In this document: positions 38,188 through 46,313 of the stretch, piece by piece
Numbering within the stretch: the first letter of the stretch is position 1
Layout of the letters: each line of letters opens with the position of its first letter
NCBI RefSeq assembly: GCF_023217965.1
Contig: NZ_JALPSC010000002.1
Location: 868,001 to 932,000 of the forward strand
Length of the DNA: 64,000 bases
Source: Prevotella sp. E13-27
Lineage (GTDB): Bacteria; Bacteroidota; Bacteroidia; Bacteroidales; Bacteroidaceae
Reading direction: 5' to 3'
Notes under the pieces: generated by a model
What the model saw: only the letters and a program-made list of their open reading frames with translations
Databases searched by the model: none
Told to the model about the DNA's origin: nothing
Position numbers and translations under genes: made by a program

Positions 38188-40554
38188 ATGAACAAAATCG
38201 TCAGAAAAGAGCAATTTTCAGAGAAAGTCTTTCTTTTTGAGATTGAAGCTCCGCTTATTGCCAATAGCAGGAAAGCAGGAAACTTTGTCATCGTACGTGT
38301 AGGACAGAACGGTGAGCGCATGCCGCTTACCATTGCTGGTGCCGATATTGAGAAGGGAACCATTACCCTCGTTGTACAGCAGGTCGGTCTCTCTTCAAAG
38401 AAGCTGTGCATGCTTAACGTTGGCGATTATGTCACCGACGTTGTAGGCCCACTGGGCAATCCCACAAAGATTGAGAAGTTCGGCACAGTGGTGTGTGCTG
38501 GTGGCGGTCTTGGCGTTGCTCCCATGCTTCCCATCATCCAGGCATTGAAAGCAGCCGGCAACCGTGTTCTTTCAGTAATGGCAGGTCGCAGCAAAGACCT
38601 TATCATTCTTGAAGACAAGGTTCGCGAGAGCTCTGACGAAGTCATCATCATGACCGACGATGGTTCTTATGGTGAGAAAGGTGTTGTAACGGTAGGTATT
38701 GAGAAATTTGTCGAGCAGGAGCATGTCGATAAGGTGTTTGCCATCGGTCCTCCAATAATGATGAAGTTCTCTAACCTCACCGCTCAGAAGCACAACATTC
38801 CATGCGAGGTCAGCCTTAACACCATCATGGTTGACGGTACCGGCATGTGCGGTGCCTGTCGTCTCACCATCGGAGGCAAGACAAAGTTCGTCTGCATCGA
38901 TGGTCCTGAGTTCGACGGTGCTCTGGTCGATTGGGACGAGATGTTCAAGCGCATGGGCACATTCAAGCGCGAGGAACAGGAAGAGCTGGCTCACTTTGAG
39001 GAGCACTTAACCTCTTCCGACCTCCCCAAAGGGGAGGAGTGCCATGCGGAATCCGGAAGCGACAGCCCCTCCTCTCCTTTGGAGAGGTCGGGTGAGGTAT
39101 CGGAGTCTCTCACCGACCGTAATGCCGATTGGCGCAAGGCTCTCCAGCAGTCAATGAAGCCAAAGGAGCGTACTCAGATAGAGCGTGTCGTCATGCCAGA
39201 GCTCGACCCTGTTTATCGTGCCACTACCCGCACAGAAGAGGTAAACATCGGTCTTACAAAAGAAATGGCCATGACCGAGGCCAAGCGCTGTCTTGACTGC
39301 GCTAAGCCATCGTGTGTAGAGGGCTGTCCTGTTAACATCAACATACCTTCATTTATTAAGAACATTGAGCGTGGTGAGTTCCTCGCTGCTGCCAAGGTTC
39401 TTAAGCAGACCTCTGCCCTACCCGCTGTCTGCGGTCGTGTATGTCCACAGGAGAAGCAATGCGAGAGCAAGTGCATACATCTGAAGATGAACTCAAAGCC
39501 CGTAGCCATTGGCTATCTGGAGCGTTTCGCTGCCGACTACGAGCGCGAGAGCGGCAACATTTCACTCCCTGAGATAGCACCTTCTAACGGCATTAAGATT
39601 GCTGTCGTTGGTTCAGGTCCTGCAGGTCTGTCGTTTGCCGGCGATATGGTTAAGAAGGGTTATGATGTCTATGTCTTCGAGGCTCTCCATGAAATTGGCG
39701 GCGTGCTGAAATATGGTATCCCTGAGTTCCGTCTGCCTAACAAGATTGTTGACGTTGAGATTCAGAACCTTGCGAAGATGGGAGTACACTTCCAGACTGA
39801 CGTAATCGTTGGTAAAACCATCACCGTCGAACAGCTTGAGAAACAAGGTTTTAAGGGCATCTTTGTTGGCTCTGGAGCAGGTCTTCCCAACTTCATGGGT
39901 ATACCTGGTGAGAACTCTATCAACATCATGTCGTCTAACGAATATCTGACACGCGTCAACCTCATGGATGCAGCCAACCCAACCACCGACACTCCTCTTA
40001 ATCCAGCCAAGAAAGTGCTTGTCGTTGGTGGCGGTAACACAGCTATGGACTCTTGCCGTACGGCTAAGCGCTTAGGCGCCGAGGTGACACTTGTCTATCG
40101 CCGTTCAGAGGCTGAGATGCCAGCGCGTCTTGAGGAGGTCAAGCATGCTAAGGAAGAAGGGATCAACTTCCTCACATTGCACAACCCGATAGAGTATCTA
40201 GCCGACGAGAACGGTGCTGTTAAAGCCGCCGTGCTTCAGGTAATGGAACTTGGCGAACCTGATGCCAGCGGACGCCGCAGTCCTGTTCCTGTAGAAGGAA
40301 AGACCGTCACCCTTGACATTGACCAAGTCATTGTGGCTGTCGGCGTAAGTCCTAACCCACTCGTGCCGAAGAGCATCGAGGGACTTGAGCTCGGTCGCAA
40401 GAACACCATCGTTGTCAATGAAGGCATGCAGTCATCGCGCACAGACATCTTCGCTGGTGGCGACATCGTTCGCGGTGGTGCCACAGTCATCCTTGCCATG
40501 GGCGATGGTCGTCGCGCAGCAGCAAACATGGACGAATATCTTCAGAACAAATAG
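38188..40554 (+). CDS. Fused NfnA/NfnB-type (PyrK-like + GltA-like) NADPH oxidoreductase
   Basis: This 788-residue fusion has two parts. Residues 1-270 are a ferredoxin-NADP-reductase-like FAD/NAD unit with a 2Fe-2S motif, GTGMCGACRLTIGGKTKFVC. Residues about 315-788 are a glutamate-synthase small-subunit-like unit. That part has two 4Fe-4S cysteine clusters (CLDCAKPSCVEGCPVN; CGRVCPQEKQCESKC), an FAD motif VVGSGPAGLSFAG and an NADPH motif VVGGGNTAMDSCRTAKRLGA. The pair resembles NADH-dependent ferredoxin:NADP oxidoreductase or sulfide dehydrogenase subunits, normally encoded separately or fused. The linker (residues about 275-304) is encoded by a palindromic repeat. Confidence 0.88.
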   Translation: MNKIVRKEQFSEKVFLFEIEAPLIANSRKAGNFVIVRVGQNGERMPLTIAGADIEKGTITLVVQQVGLSSKKLCMLNVGDYVTDVVGPLGNPTKIEKFGTVVCAGGGLGVAPMLPIIQALKAAGNRVLSVMAGRSKDLIILEDKVRESSDEVIIMTDDGSYGEKGVVTVGIEKFVEQEHVDKVFAIGPPIMMKFSNLTAQKHNIPCEVSLNTIMVDGTGMCGACRLTIGGKTKFVCIDGPEFDGALVDWDEMFKRMGTFKREEQEELAHFEEHLTSSDLPKGEECHAESGSDSPSSPLERSGEVSESLTDRNADWRKALQQSMKPKERTQIERVVMPELDPVYRATTRTEEVNIGLTKEMAMTEAKRCLDCAKPSCVEGCPVNINIPSFIKNIERGEFLAAAKVLKQTSALPAVCGRVCPQEKQCESKCIHLKMNSKPVAIGYLERFAADYERESGNISLPEIAPSNGIKIAVVGSGPAGLSFAGDMVKKGYDVYVFEALHEIGGVLKYGIPEFRLPNKIVDVEIQNLAKMGVHFQTDVIVGKTITVEQLEKQGFKGIFVGSGAGLPNFMGIPGENSINIMSSNEYLTRVNLMDAANPTTDTPLNPAKKVLVVGGGNTAMDSCRTAKRLGAEVTLVYRRSEAEMPARLEEVKHAKEEGINFLTLHNPIEYLADENGAVKAAVLQVMELGEPDASGRRSPVPVEGKTVTLDIDQVIVAVGVSPNPLVPKSIEGLELGRKNTIVVNEGMQSSRTDIFAGGDIVRGGATVILAMGDGRRAAANMDEYLQNK
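39010..39098. repeat. Palindromic REP-like repeat pair inside the NfnA/NfnB linker
   Basis: Two 34-nt arms (39010-39043 and, inverted, 39065-39098) match at about 28 positions. Each is itself palindromic around CTCCCCAAAGGGGAG or CTCTCCTTTGGAGAG. They stay in frame and encode a Ser/Pro/Glu-rich linker. Confidence 0.75.
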
Positions 40555-40593
40555 TTTAGAGTGTTGTGATTCAGTCGCAACAAGCAACAAATT

Positions 40594-40962
40594 ATGAACG
40601 GACTTTATACAATCATACTGCTCATACTAAGTAATGTCTTCATGACGCTTGCTTGGTATGGGCATTTGAAATTATCAGAGACAGGAGTAAGCAGTCATTG
40701 GCCGCTCATCGGCATTATAGCTTTCTCGTGGGGCATTGCATTCTTAGAATATTGCTGTCAGGTGCCGGCTAACCGTCTTGGCTTCATCGGCAATGGCGGC
40801 CCATTCACGCTTGTTCAGCTGAAAGTTGTTCAGGAATGCATCTCCCTTGCAGTATTTGCAGTCATTGCCAACATCATGTTTCAGGGGCAGAACCTCCACT
40901 GGAACCACATCCTGGCATTTCTGCTCATCATCTGCGCCGTCTATCTGGTCTTCATGAAATGA
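40594..40962 (+). CDS. DUF486/DMT-family small membrane protein
   Basis: This 122-residue protein has four hydrophobic helices, beginning MNGLYTIILLILSNVFMTLAWYGHLK. The conserved WGIAFLEYCCQVPANRLGF and GGPFTLVQLKVVQE match the DUF486 family, distant relatives of EamA/DMT transporters. Its function is not established. It lies 39 bp after the fusion oxidoreductase gene and overlaps the next gene by 4 bp. Confidence 0.88.
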   Translation: MNGLYTIILLILSNVFMTLAWYGHLKLSETGVSSHWPLIGIIAFSWGIAFLEYCCQVPANRLGFIGNGGPFTLVQLKVVQECISLAVFAVIANIMFQGQNLHWNHILAFLLIICAVYLVFMK

Positions 40963-41726
40963 ACAGTCAGGACAACGAACTCAAGCAATTAGAACACAAA
41001 CTCAAGACACTTTTTGTCAAGACCTTTGCCACCTATCACCTACTCGAAGACAACGACAAGATTCTCGTAGGGCTGTCAGGTGGTAAGGATTCGTTGTTTC
41101 TTCTTGAGATGCTGGCCAAGCGCAGCAAAATAGACTTTCCTCATTTCAGCGTAGAAGCCATCCATGTGAGAATGGATAACATTCACTATGAGACATCTAC
41201 CGGCTATCTGAAACAATTCTGCCAGTCACTCGGCGTTCCCCTTCACATTGTCAATACCCGCTTTGATGTTGGCGGCGACAGCTGTCATAGCGGTAGGGAT
41301 GCCCGCCGCCAGAAGTCGCCATGCTTCCTCTGTTCCTGGAACCGCCGCAAACAGATGTTCAACCTTGCCCAAGAACTCGGTTGCAACAAGATTGCCTTGG
41401 GCCATCATCAAGACGACATCATCAACACCGCGCTGATGAACCTCACGTTTCAGGGACGCTTTGACACTATGCCTGCATTGCTGAAGATGAGAAAGATGCC
41501 TATCAGCATCATCCGTCCGCTCTGTGCCATGTGCGAAGCCGACATCAAGCGCTATGCCGAACTTAGCCACTATGAGAAGCAGACAAAGCTCTGTCCCTAT
41601 GAGACCGACAGCCAGCGAACAGGCGTTAAAGAGTTGTTCTCAACGGCCGAAGGACTCAATCCACAAGCCCGCCAATCCATCTGGAATGCCTTGAATAGAG
41701 ACGGCAAACTCGTAGAATCTGCTTAA
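40959..41726 (+). CDS. ttcA: TtcA-like tRNA 2-thiolation ATPase
   Basis: The 255-residue protein starts at an ATGA overlap with the DUF486 gene. The ATP-pyrophosphatase PP-loop is VGLSGGKDSLFLLEML. Cysteines that fit the 4Fe-4S site of TtcA appear in SPCFLCSWNRRKQMF and in RPLCAMCEADIKRYAE. GHHQDDIINTALMNLTFQG is also conserved. TtcA adds sulfur to cytidine-32 of tRNAs. The related family TtuA/NcsA is less likely because zinc-finger cysteines are absent. The N-terminal 123 bp of the longer ORF are an out-of-frame shadow of the upstream gene. Confidence 0.88.
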   Translation: MNSQDNELKQLEHKLKTLFVKTFATYHLLEDNDKILVGLSGGKDSLFLLEMLAKRSKIDFPHFSVEAIHVRMDNIHYETSTGYLKQFCQSLGVPLHIVNTRFDVGGDSCHSGRDARRQKSPCFLCSWNRRKQMFNLAQELGCNKIALGHHQDDIINTALMNLTFQGRFDTMPALLKMRKMPISIIRPLCAMCEADIKRYAELSHYEKQTKLCPYETDSQRTGVKELFSTAEGLNPQARQSIWNALNRDGKLVESA

Positions 41727-41775
41727 AATATTTTAATTATTTCATTTTTATTCTATCTTTCTGCAAGGATTATTG

Positions 41776-41815
41776 TATCTTTGCGTCTTAGTCATGAAGA
41801 TACTCTGTATCTTTG
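41776..41815 (+). promoter_or_regulatory. Tandem -7 boxes before the PD40 protein gene
   Basis: TATCTTTG occurs at 41776-41783 and again at 41808-41815, 32 bp apart, ahead of the ATG at 41850. Either or both could start transcription. Confidence 0.45.
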
Positions 41816-41849
41816 CAAACGAAAATTTATCAAGAATACAGAAAGAAAC

Positions 41850-42995
41850 ATGAAAAAACTATTCATATTCATCACTTGCCTGCTGCTCGTTTCTCCCGTA
41901 AGCATCAGCGCCCAGCGTAAGGCAGTTAAAAAGCAGGGCAAGAATGTTGTTGCCGATGACCCCAAGTTCCTTAGCATGCTCAATTCCACGGCACAGCTAA
42001 CCGTTATCGACAGCATCGTTGTTGACAGTGCCTCCTATCTTGACGCCATACTTGCCAACCCTGAAGAAGGACGCGTAACCACCTATGACCGTTTCTTTGA
42101 AGGTGAAGGCAAGGAGATTGTCTATCTCAATGAGATAGGCAACAAATGCATCTATTCTGGCTATGACGAGGATCTTGAGACCAAGGTGCTCTACCAGCGC
42201 ACACTCCTTGGCGACGGATGGACCTATGGTGAAGAGCTACAGGGACTCAACGAGGACGGTCGTCTCTACGACTTCGACTATCCCTACCTCATGCCCGACG
42301 GCGTAACGCTCTACTTCTCTGCCAAGAGCGTCGATGGCCTTGGCGGCTACGATATCTACCGCACACGCTTCGATGCCGACAAGGGCACCTTCCTGCGCCC
42401 TGAGAACCTTGGACTGCCGTTCAACTCATCAGCCGATGACTATATGTTCGTTATCGACGAGGAAAACCAGCTGGGCTATTTCGCCACCAACCGTCGTCAG
42501 CCTCAGGGAAAGACCTGCGTCTATACATTCATTCCCCTTGACACACGCAAGACTGTTTCTACAGACAATCCCAACCTTCGTTCTCTGGCTAATCTTGAGA
42601 AGATTTCCGACACATGGAATGATGCCAACCTCATCAAAACATCATTACGCCGCAAAGAACAAGTAGAAAAGCTGGCCATAGCCAAAAGGACATCCGTAAA
42701 GCCAGAGTCCTTCCAGTTCGTCATCAACGACAGCACCGTTTATACCAAAATGAACGACTTCAAGATGCCCGCCAGCCGCCAGCTGATGAGAGACATCATT
42801 GACCACAAGAAACAGCTGTCGTTACTCGAAGTGTCGCTACAGAAAGCTCGCAACTACTATGCCACAGCTTCTGCCGACGAGAAGAAGAAGCTTGCTCCCG
42901 AGATTCTTGAGAGCGAGAAGCAGGAAGAATTGCTTCGCAACGCTATAATCCGTAAGGAAAAGACTATCCGAAATACTGAAAACTTAAAACAATAA
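41850..42995 (+). CDS. Secreted PD40/WD40-like beta-propeller protein
   Basis: This 381-residue protein starts with signal peptide MKKLFIFITCLLLVSPVSISAQ; the upstream ATG at 41781 would lie in the promoter. The middle holds PD40-type blades: YPYLMPDGVTLYFSAKSVDG followed by GYDIYRTRFD and NSSADDYMFVIDEENQLGYFATNR. These resemble the propeller part of OmpA-PD40 proteins of the PorE/T9SS type, but no OmpA domain is present. The last 110 residues are predicted helical, charged coiled coil (QLSLLEVSLQKARNYY). Role unknown; a periplasmic scaffold is possible. Confidence 0.8.
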   Translation: MKKLFIFITCLLLVSPVSISAQRKAVKKQGKNVVADDPKFLSMLNSTAQLTVIDSIVVDSASYLDAILANPEEGRVTTYDRFFEGEGKEIVYLNEIGNKCIYSGYDEDLETKVLYQRTLLGDGWTYGEELQGLNEDGRLYDFDYPYLMPDGVTLYFSAKSVDGLGGYDIYRTRFDADKGTFLRPENLGLPFNSSADDYMFVIDEENQLGYFATNRRQPQGKTCVYTFIPLDTRKTVSTDNPNLRSLANLEKISDTWNDANLIKTSLRRKEQVEKLAIAKRTSVKPESFQFVINDSTVYTKMNDFKMPASRQLMRDIIDHKKQLSLLEVSLQKARNYYATASADEKKKLAPEILESEKQEELLRNAIIRKEKTIRNTENLKQ

Positions 42996-43009
42996 CTATT
43001 CTTAATGCT

Positions 43010-43885
43010 ATGGAAAGAAAAACATTTGCACCATCAGAACTCATCATCAACGAAGATGGCTCCTGCTTCCATCTTCATCTGCGTCCAGAACAACTTGCCG
43101 ACCGAGTAGTCCTCGTTGGTGACCCAGCGCGAGTAAACACCGTTGCAGCCCATTTCGACACAATAGAATGCGATGTTCAGAGTCGTGAGTTCCACACCAT
43201 CACCGGCACCTACAAAGGCAAGCGCATCACCTGCCAAAGCCACGGCATAGGCTGCGACAACATAGACATAGTGATGAACGAGCTCGACACTCTGGCCAAC
43301 ATCGACTATAACACCCGCACCGAGAAAGACAGCCATCGCACGCTCACCTGCGTTAGAATAGGCACCTGCGGCGGTCTGCAGCCATTCACACCTACAGGCT
43401 GCTTCGTTGCATCAGTAAAGAGCATCGGTTTCGACGGTCTTCTCAACTACTATGCAGGTCGCAACCAAGTGTGCGATCTGGCTTTGGAAGAAGCGTTCAA
43501 GAAGCACATGCAGTGGGATCCCATCAAAGGCGCTCCCTACGTGGCAGTAGCCGATGCCCAGCTCATCGACAAGATAGCCCAGGACGATATGGTACGCGGC
43601 TACACCGTTGCCTGCGGCGGCTTCTATGGTCCACAGGGCCGCGAGCTTCGCGCACCTATTGCCGACCCGAAGCAGAACGAGAAGATTGAGGCGTTCGAAT
43701 ACGACGGCATGCGCATCTGCAACTTCGAGATGGAGTCCAGCGCCCTTGCCGGTCTGGCTTCACTCCTCGGCCATCGCGCCATGACCTGCTGCATGGTCAT
43801 CGCCAACCGCTATGCCAAAGAGATGAACACCCAGTACAAGAACTCCATCGACACACTCATTCAGAAAGTACTCGACCGCATTTAA
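43010..43885 (+). CDS. Nucleoside phosphorylase (uridine phosphorylase-like)
   Basis: This 291-residue enzyme of the PNP/UDP family 1 is predicted to split nucleosides with phosphate for base salvage. Visible family motifs are VVLVGDPARVNTVAAHF (phosphate-binding GDP), SHGIGCDNIDIVMNEL, RIGTCGGLQP (phosphate Arg) and the substrate site CNFEMESSALAGLASLLGH. The MES motif binds the ribose. Base preference (uridine or purine) is not certain. It begins 15 bp after the propeller gene, and its stop overlaps the mnmE start by 1 bp. Confidence 0.9.
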   Translation: MERKTFAPSELIINEDGSCFHLHLRPEQLADRVVLVGDPARVNTVAAHFDTIECDVQSREFHTITGTYKGKRITCQSHGIGCDNIDIVMNELDTLANIDYNTRTEKDSHRTLTCVRIGTCGGLQPFTPTGCFVASVKSIGFDGLLNYYAGRNQVCDLALEEAFKKHMQWDPIKGAPYVAVADAQLIDKIAQDDMVRGYTVACGGFYGPQGRELRAPIADPKQNEKIEAFEYDGMRICNFEMESSALAGLASLLGHRAMTCCMVIANRYAKEMNTQYKNSIDTLIQKVLDRI

Positions 43886-45219
43886 TGAATCTCACATCTC
43901 ACCCCTCACCTCTCACCTCTGGAGTGGATACCATATGTGCGCTAGCCACCGCCCCGGGTGGTGCCATCGGAATAATAAGAATCTCAGGTGCCCGGTCGCT
44001 TGAGATTCTTTCTCGTATATTCACCAAAGACCTCACAACGGCCCAGCCAAACACCATCCACTACGGCCACATCGTCGAGCGTGTGGCGGCACCGTCGCCA
44101 CAAATCATCGACGAGGTCTTGGTCTCCGTCTTCCGTGCGCCCCACTCCTACACTGGCGAAGAGAGCGCAGAGGTGTCCTGTCATGGCTCGCGCTATATCC
44201 TTAACAAGGTCCTTGAGCTGCTCATCCAAAACGGCTGCCGCATGGCCCAGTCAGGCGAGTTCACCCAGCGTGCCTACCTCAATGGGAAGATGGACCTCTC
44301 GCAGGCCGAAGCCGTGGCCGACCTCATTGCTTCGAGCAACAGAACAACCCATCAGATGGCTATGAGCCAGCTGCGTGGACAGTTTTCATCAGAACTTTCA
44401 CAACTGCGTGATAAATTACTGAAACTCACCTCATTATTAGAGTTAGAACTCGACTTCTCTGACCACGAAGACCTGGTGTTTGCCGACCGCAGCGAATTGC
44501 TGCAAATAGCCCTCGACACAGATGCTCGCATCTCCCGCTTGGCACAGTCGTTCGAGACTGGCAATGCTCTGAAGAACGGCATTCCCGTGGCCATCGTTGG
44601 TGCGCCCAACGTTGGTAAGAGCACTCTCCTCAACGCCCTCGTTGGCGAGGAGCGCGCCATCGTGAGCGACATTCAAGGCACCACGCGCGACGCCATTGAA
44701 GACACCATCCAGCTGGGAGGCATCACCTTCCGCTTCATTGACACCGCAGGCATACGCCACACCGACGACAAGATAGAAAATCTCGGCATAGAGCGCTCCA
44801 AGGCTGCTGCTCAGCGTGCACGCATCATCCTGCTGATGACCCAACCAGGAGTGCCCTACCCCGATGTGCCCATCCGTGACGACCAGACCGTCATTCGCAT
44901 TGAAAACAAGACCGAGGCCTTCCAGGCCAAATATGGTGTCGGTCTCGACCAGTTACGCCAACAGCTCATCGAGGCAGCGCCAAAGGCCGACGACAGCGAC
45001 ATCATCGTCACCTCTGCCCGTCAGTATGAAGCGCTTACCAGAGCCCACGAGAACCTGCAGCGCGTCATCGACGGTCTGCAGACGCAGCTCAGCGGCGACC
45101 TCATATCCGAAGACCTCAACCTTGTCCTTGATGACCTCTCCGACATCACCGGCCAAGGTCGCATAGTCCCCACCGAAGTGTTAGGCAACATCTTCAAGCA
45201 TTTCTGCGTGGGAAAGTAG
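43885..45219 (+). CDS. mnmE: tRNA-modification GTPase MnmE
   Basis: This 444-residue protein with MnmG installs the 5-carboxymethylaminomethyl group on wobble uridine. The folate-binding N-domain starts at DTICALATAPGGAIGIIRISGA. G1 is GAPNVGKSTLLNAL, G2 GTTRD and G3 DTAG; the essential C-terminal CxGK is present as FCVGK. Oddities are that G4 reads NKTE (Asn341-Glu344) rather than NKxD. The first 13 residues (MNLTSHPSPLTSG) come from a CTCACC-type DNA repeat and precede the usual start of the family. Confidence 0.93.
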   Translation: MNLTSHPSPLTSGVDTICALATAPGGAIGIIRISGARSLEILSRIFTKDLTTAQPNTIHYGHIVERVAAPSPQIIDEVLVSVFRAPHSYTGEESAEVSCHGSRYILNKVLELLIQNGCRMAQSGEFTQRAYLNGKMDLSQAEAVADLIASSNRTTHQMAMSQLRGQFSSELSQLRDKLLKLTSLLELELDFSDHEDLVFADRSELLQIALDTDARISRLAQSFETGNALKNGIPVAIVGAPNVGKSTLLNALVGEERAIVSDIQGTTRDAIEDTIQLGGITFRFIDTAGIRHTDDKIENLGIERSKAAAQRARIILLMTQPGVPYPDVPIRDDQTVIRIENKTEAFQAKYGVGLDQLRQQLIEAAPKADDSDIIVTSARQYEALTRAHENLQRVIDGLQTQLSGDLISEDLNLVLDDLSDITGQGRIVPTEVLGNIFKHFCVGK

Positions 45220-45261
45220 ATTTTGCGTTGGAAAATAGATTTTGCGTTGGAAAATAGATTT
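45205..45261 (+). repeat. 19-bp tandem repeat, three units, from the mnmE 3' end
   Basis: Units 45205-45223, 45224-45242 and 45243-45261 read TGCGTTGGAAAATAGATTT (the first with two changes). The first unit contains the last codons and stop of mnmE, so the array arose by duplicating the gene's 3' end. Confidence 0.85.
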
Positions 45262-45560
45262 CAATTAATTGACACACAGGTTATTACATCGTTTAATTAG
45301 AGTATTTTAACAAGTAAGCAAGGATTAATCAAGATTAAATGTAATTACCTATAGGTCAGCAGATTAACGAATTTGTTAATCAAGTTTTATTATTACATTC
45401 TGCATAAGATTTCGTCAGAAGTGATGGAAAAAACATTCAAAAATCTGCAAATATCTGAGACTCATTTTCAGAGTTGTTTACACCCCAAATTTGCAGATGT
45501 TTGCAGATTCTAAAATCGCATCAATTCATAGATTGCTCTTAGCGATATTTGTCAAACAAT
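45262..45560. other. AT-rich gene-free stretch with a 16-bp inverted repeat
   Basis: No credible reading frame was found. AATCTGCAAATATCTG (45442-45457) is nearly repeated inverted at 45494-45509 (15 of 16 positions), 36 nt apart. A shorter TTGCAGAT direct repeat lies within the second arm. The stretch separates mnmE from a set of gene remnants. Confidence 0.5.
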
Positions 45561-45662
45561 TTAACAAGCCAGTACATCCGTGCCATTTTTTTCTAATTTC
45601 TGCGCACAAGCCGTGAGGCTGAATGCCATTAATGCCGTGCAAATAACTGTAATCAGTTTCAT
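45561..45662 (-). pseudogene. Truncated lipoprotein remnant (33 codons)
   Basis: The minus strand encodes MKLITVICTALMAFSLTAC as a good lipoprotein signal, followed by 14 residues and a stop. It starts 12 bp downstream of the aldo/keto reductase remnant and was probably its operon partner. The mature domain is missing. A flavodoxin or cyclophilin-like protein is a guess from similar clusters further right. Confidence 0.5.
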
Positions 45663-45674
45663 ATTGTCTTCTAT

Positions 45675-46075
45675 TTACTTGTTCTTTGCTACCTTGACCC
45701 ATACAGGCTCCTCGCTCATGGCAGGCTTGTTGACTGCCATCACACCTGAGAGGTTGTGGGGCACGTATGGCTCTTCTAGATAGCGGATGTCATCGGCGGT
45801 CAGATGGACATCAAGCGACTTTACGGCACCTTCGATATGGTGCAGCTTGGTGGCTCCCACAATGGGTGAATCCACCTTGGTCAGCAACCAGGCAAGGGAA
45901 ATCTGAGTCATCTCCACATCATAGCGATTGGCCAGTTCCACTACGCGATTCACGATGCGGTTGTCCTGCTCAGCGGTGGCATCGTATTTGAAGTGCATGA
46001 ACGAGTCTTCAGTCTGTCGCTTCGAAGTCTCGCCCGGACGCTTGGCCAGCTTGCCAGAAGCCAGTGCGCTGTATA
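45675..46075 (-). pseudogene. Aldo/keto reductase, 5'-truncated remnant
   Basis: About 130 C-terminal residues remain, from around YSALASGKLAKRPGET through QISLAWLLTKVDSPIVGATK to the natural stop. These match the end of YajO-type NADPH aldo/keto reductases. The N-terminal two thirds, with the catalytic Tyr, Asp and Lys, are missing. The upstream boundary near 46060-46075 fuses directly into a gene on the opposite strand. Confidence 0.75.
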
Positions 46076-46260
46076 AAGAGTTCAAGACCCGTATCGACGT
46101 GCTGGAACTGGAAGAAACATTGGCTGTTCTCCGTGTGCTGGAAGAAGGCTGGGGCGGCAGCATCGATTTCACAGACGTATTGCTTCTGCTGAAGATTGAC
46201 GGACAGTGGAAGTGCGTGGCAAAAGCTTACAACCAGAACTCTAACACTATTTCCAAGTAA
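46060..46260 (+). pseudogene. NTF2/lumazine-binding-like protein, 5'-truncated remnant
   Basis: About 65 C-terminal residues are left: LEEGWGGSIDFTDVLLLLKIDGQWKCVAKAY is typical of the last strands of SnoaL/NTF2-like (putative lumazine-binding) proteins. No start codon of its own exists; the open frame to the left is antisense to the reductase remnant. It meets that remnant head to head at 46060-46075. Confidence 0.65.
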
Positions 46261-46288
46261 ATACTTCTTTGGTCTGCAAGATTTTCAC

Positions 46289-46296
46289 TAATTTTG
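46289..46296 (+). promoter_or_regulatory. -7 box of the AraC regulator gene
   Basis: TAATTTTG lies 17 bp before the ATG at 46314. A TTTG at 46268-46271 is 17 bp upstream, slightly short of the usual spacing. Confidence 0.5.
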
Positions 46297-46313
46297 CAGA
46301 ACATATTGTTTGT

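Noticed and set aside
40836..40958. Upstream extension of the TtcA-like protein.
   Set aside because: This part is out of frame within the conserved DUF486 gene; the ATGA overlap at 40959 gives the natural start.
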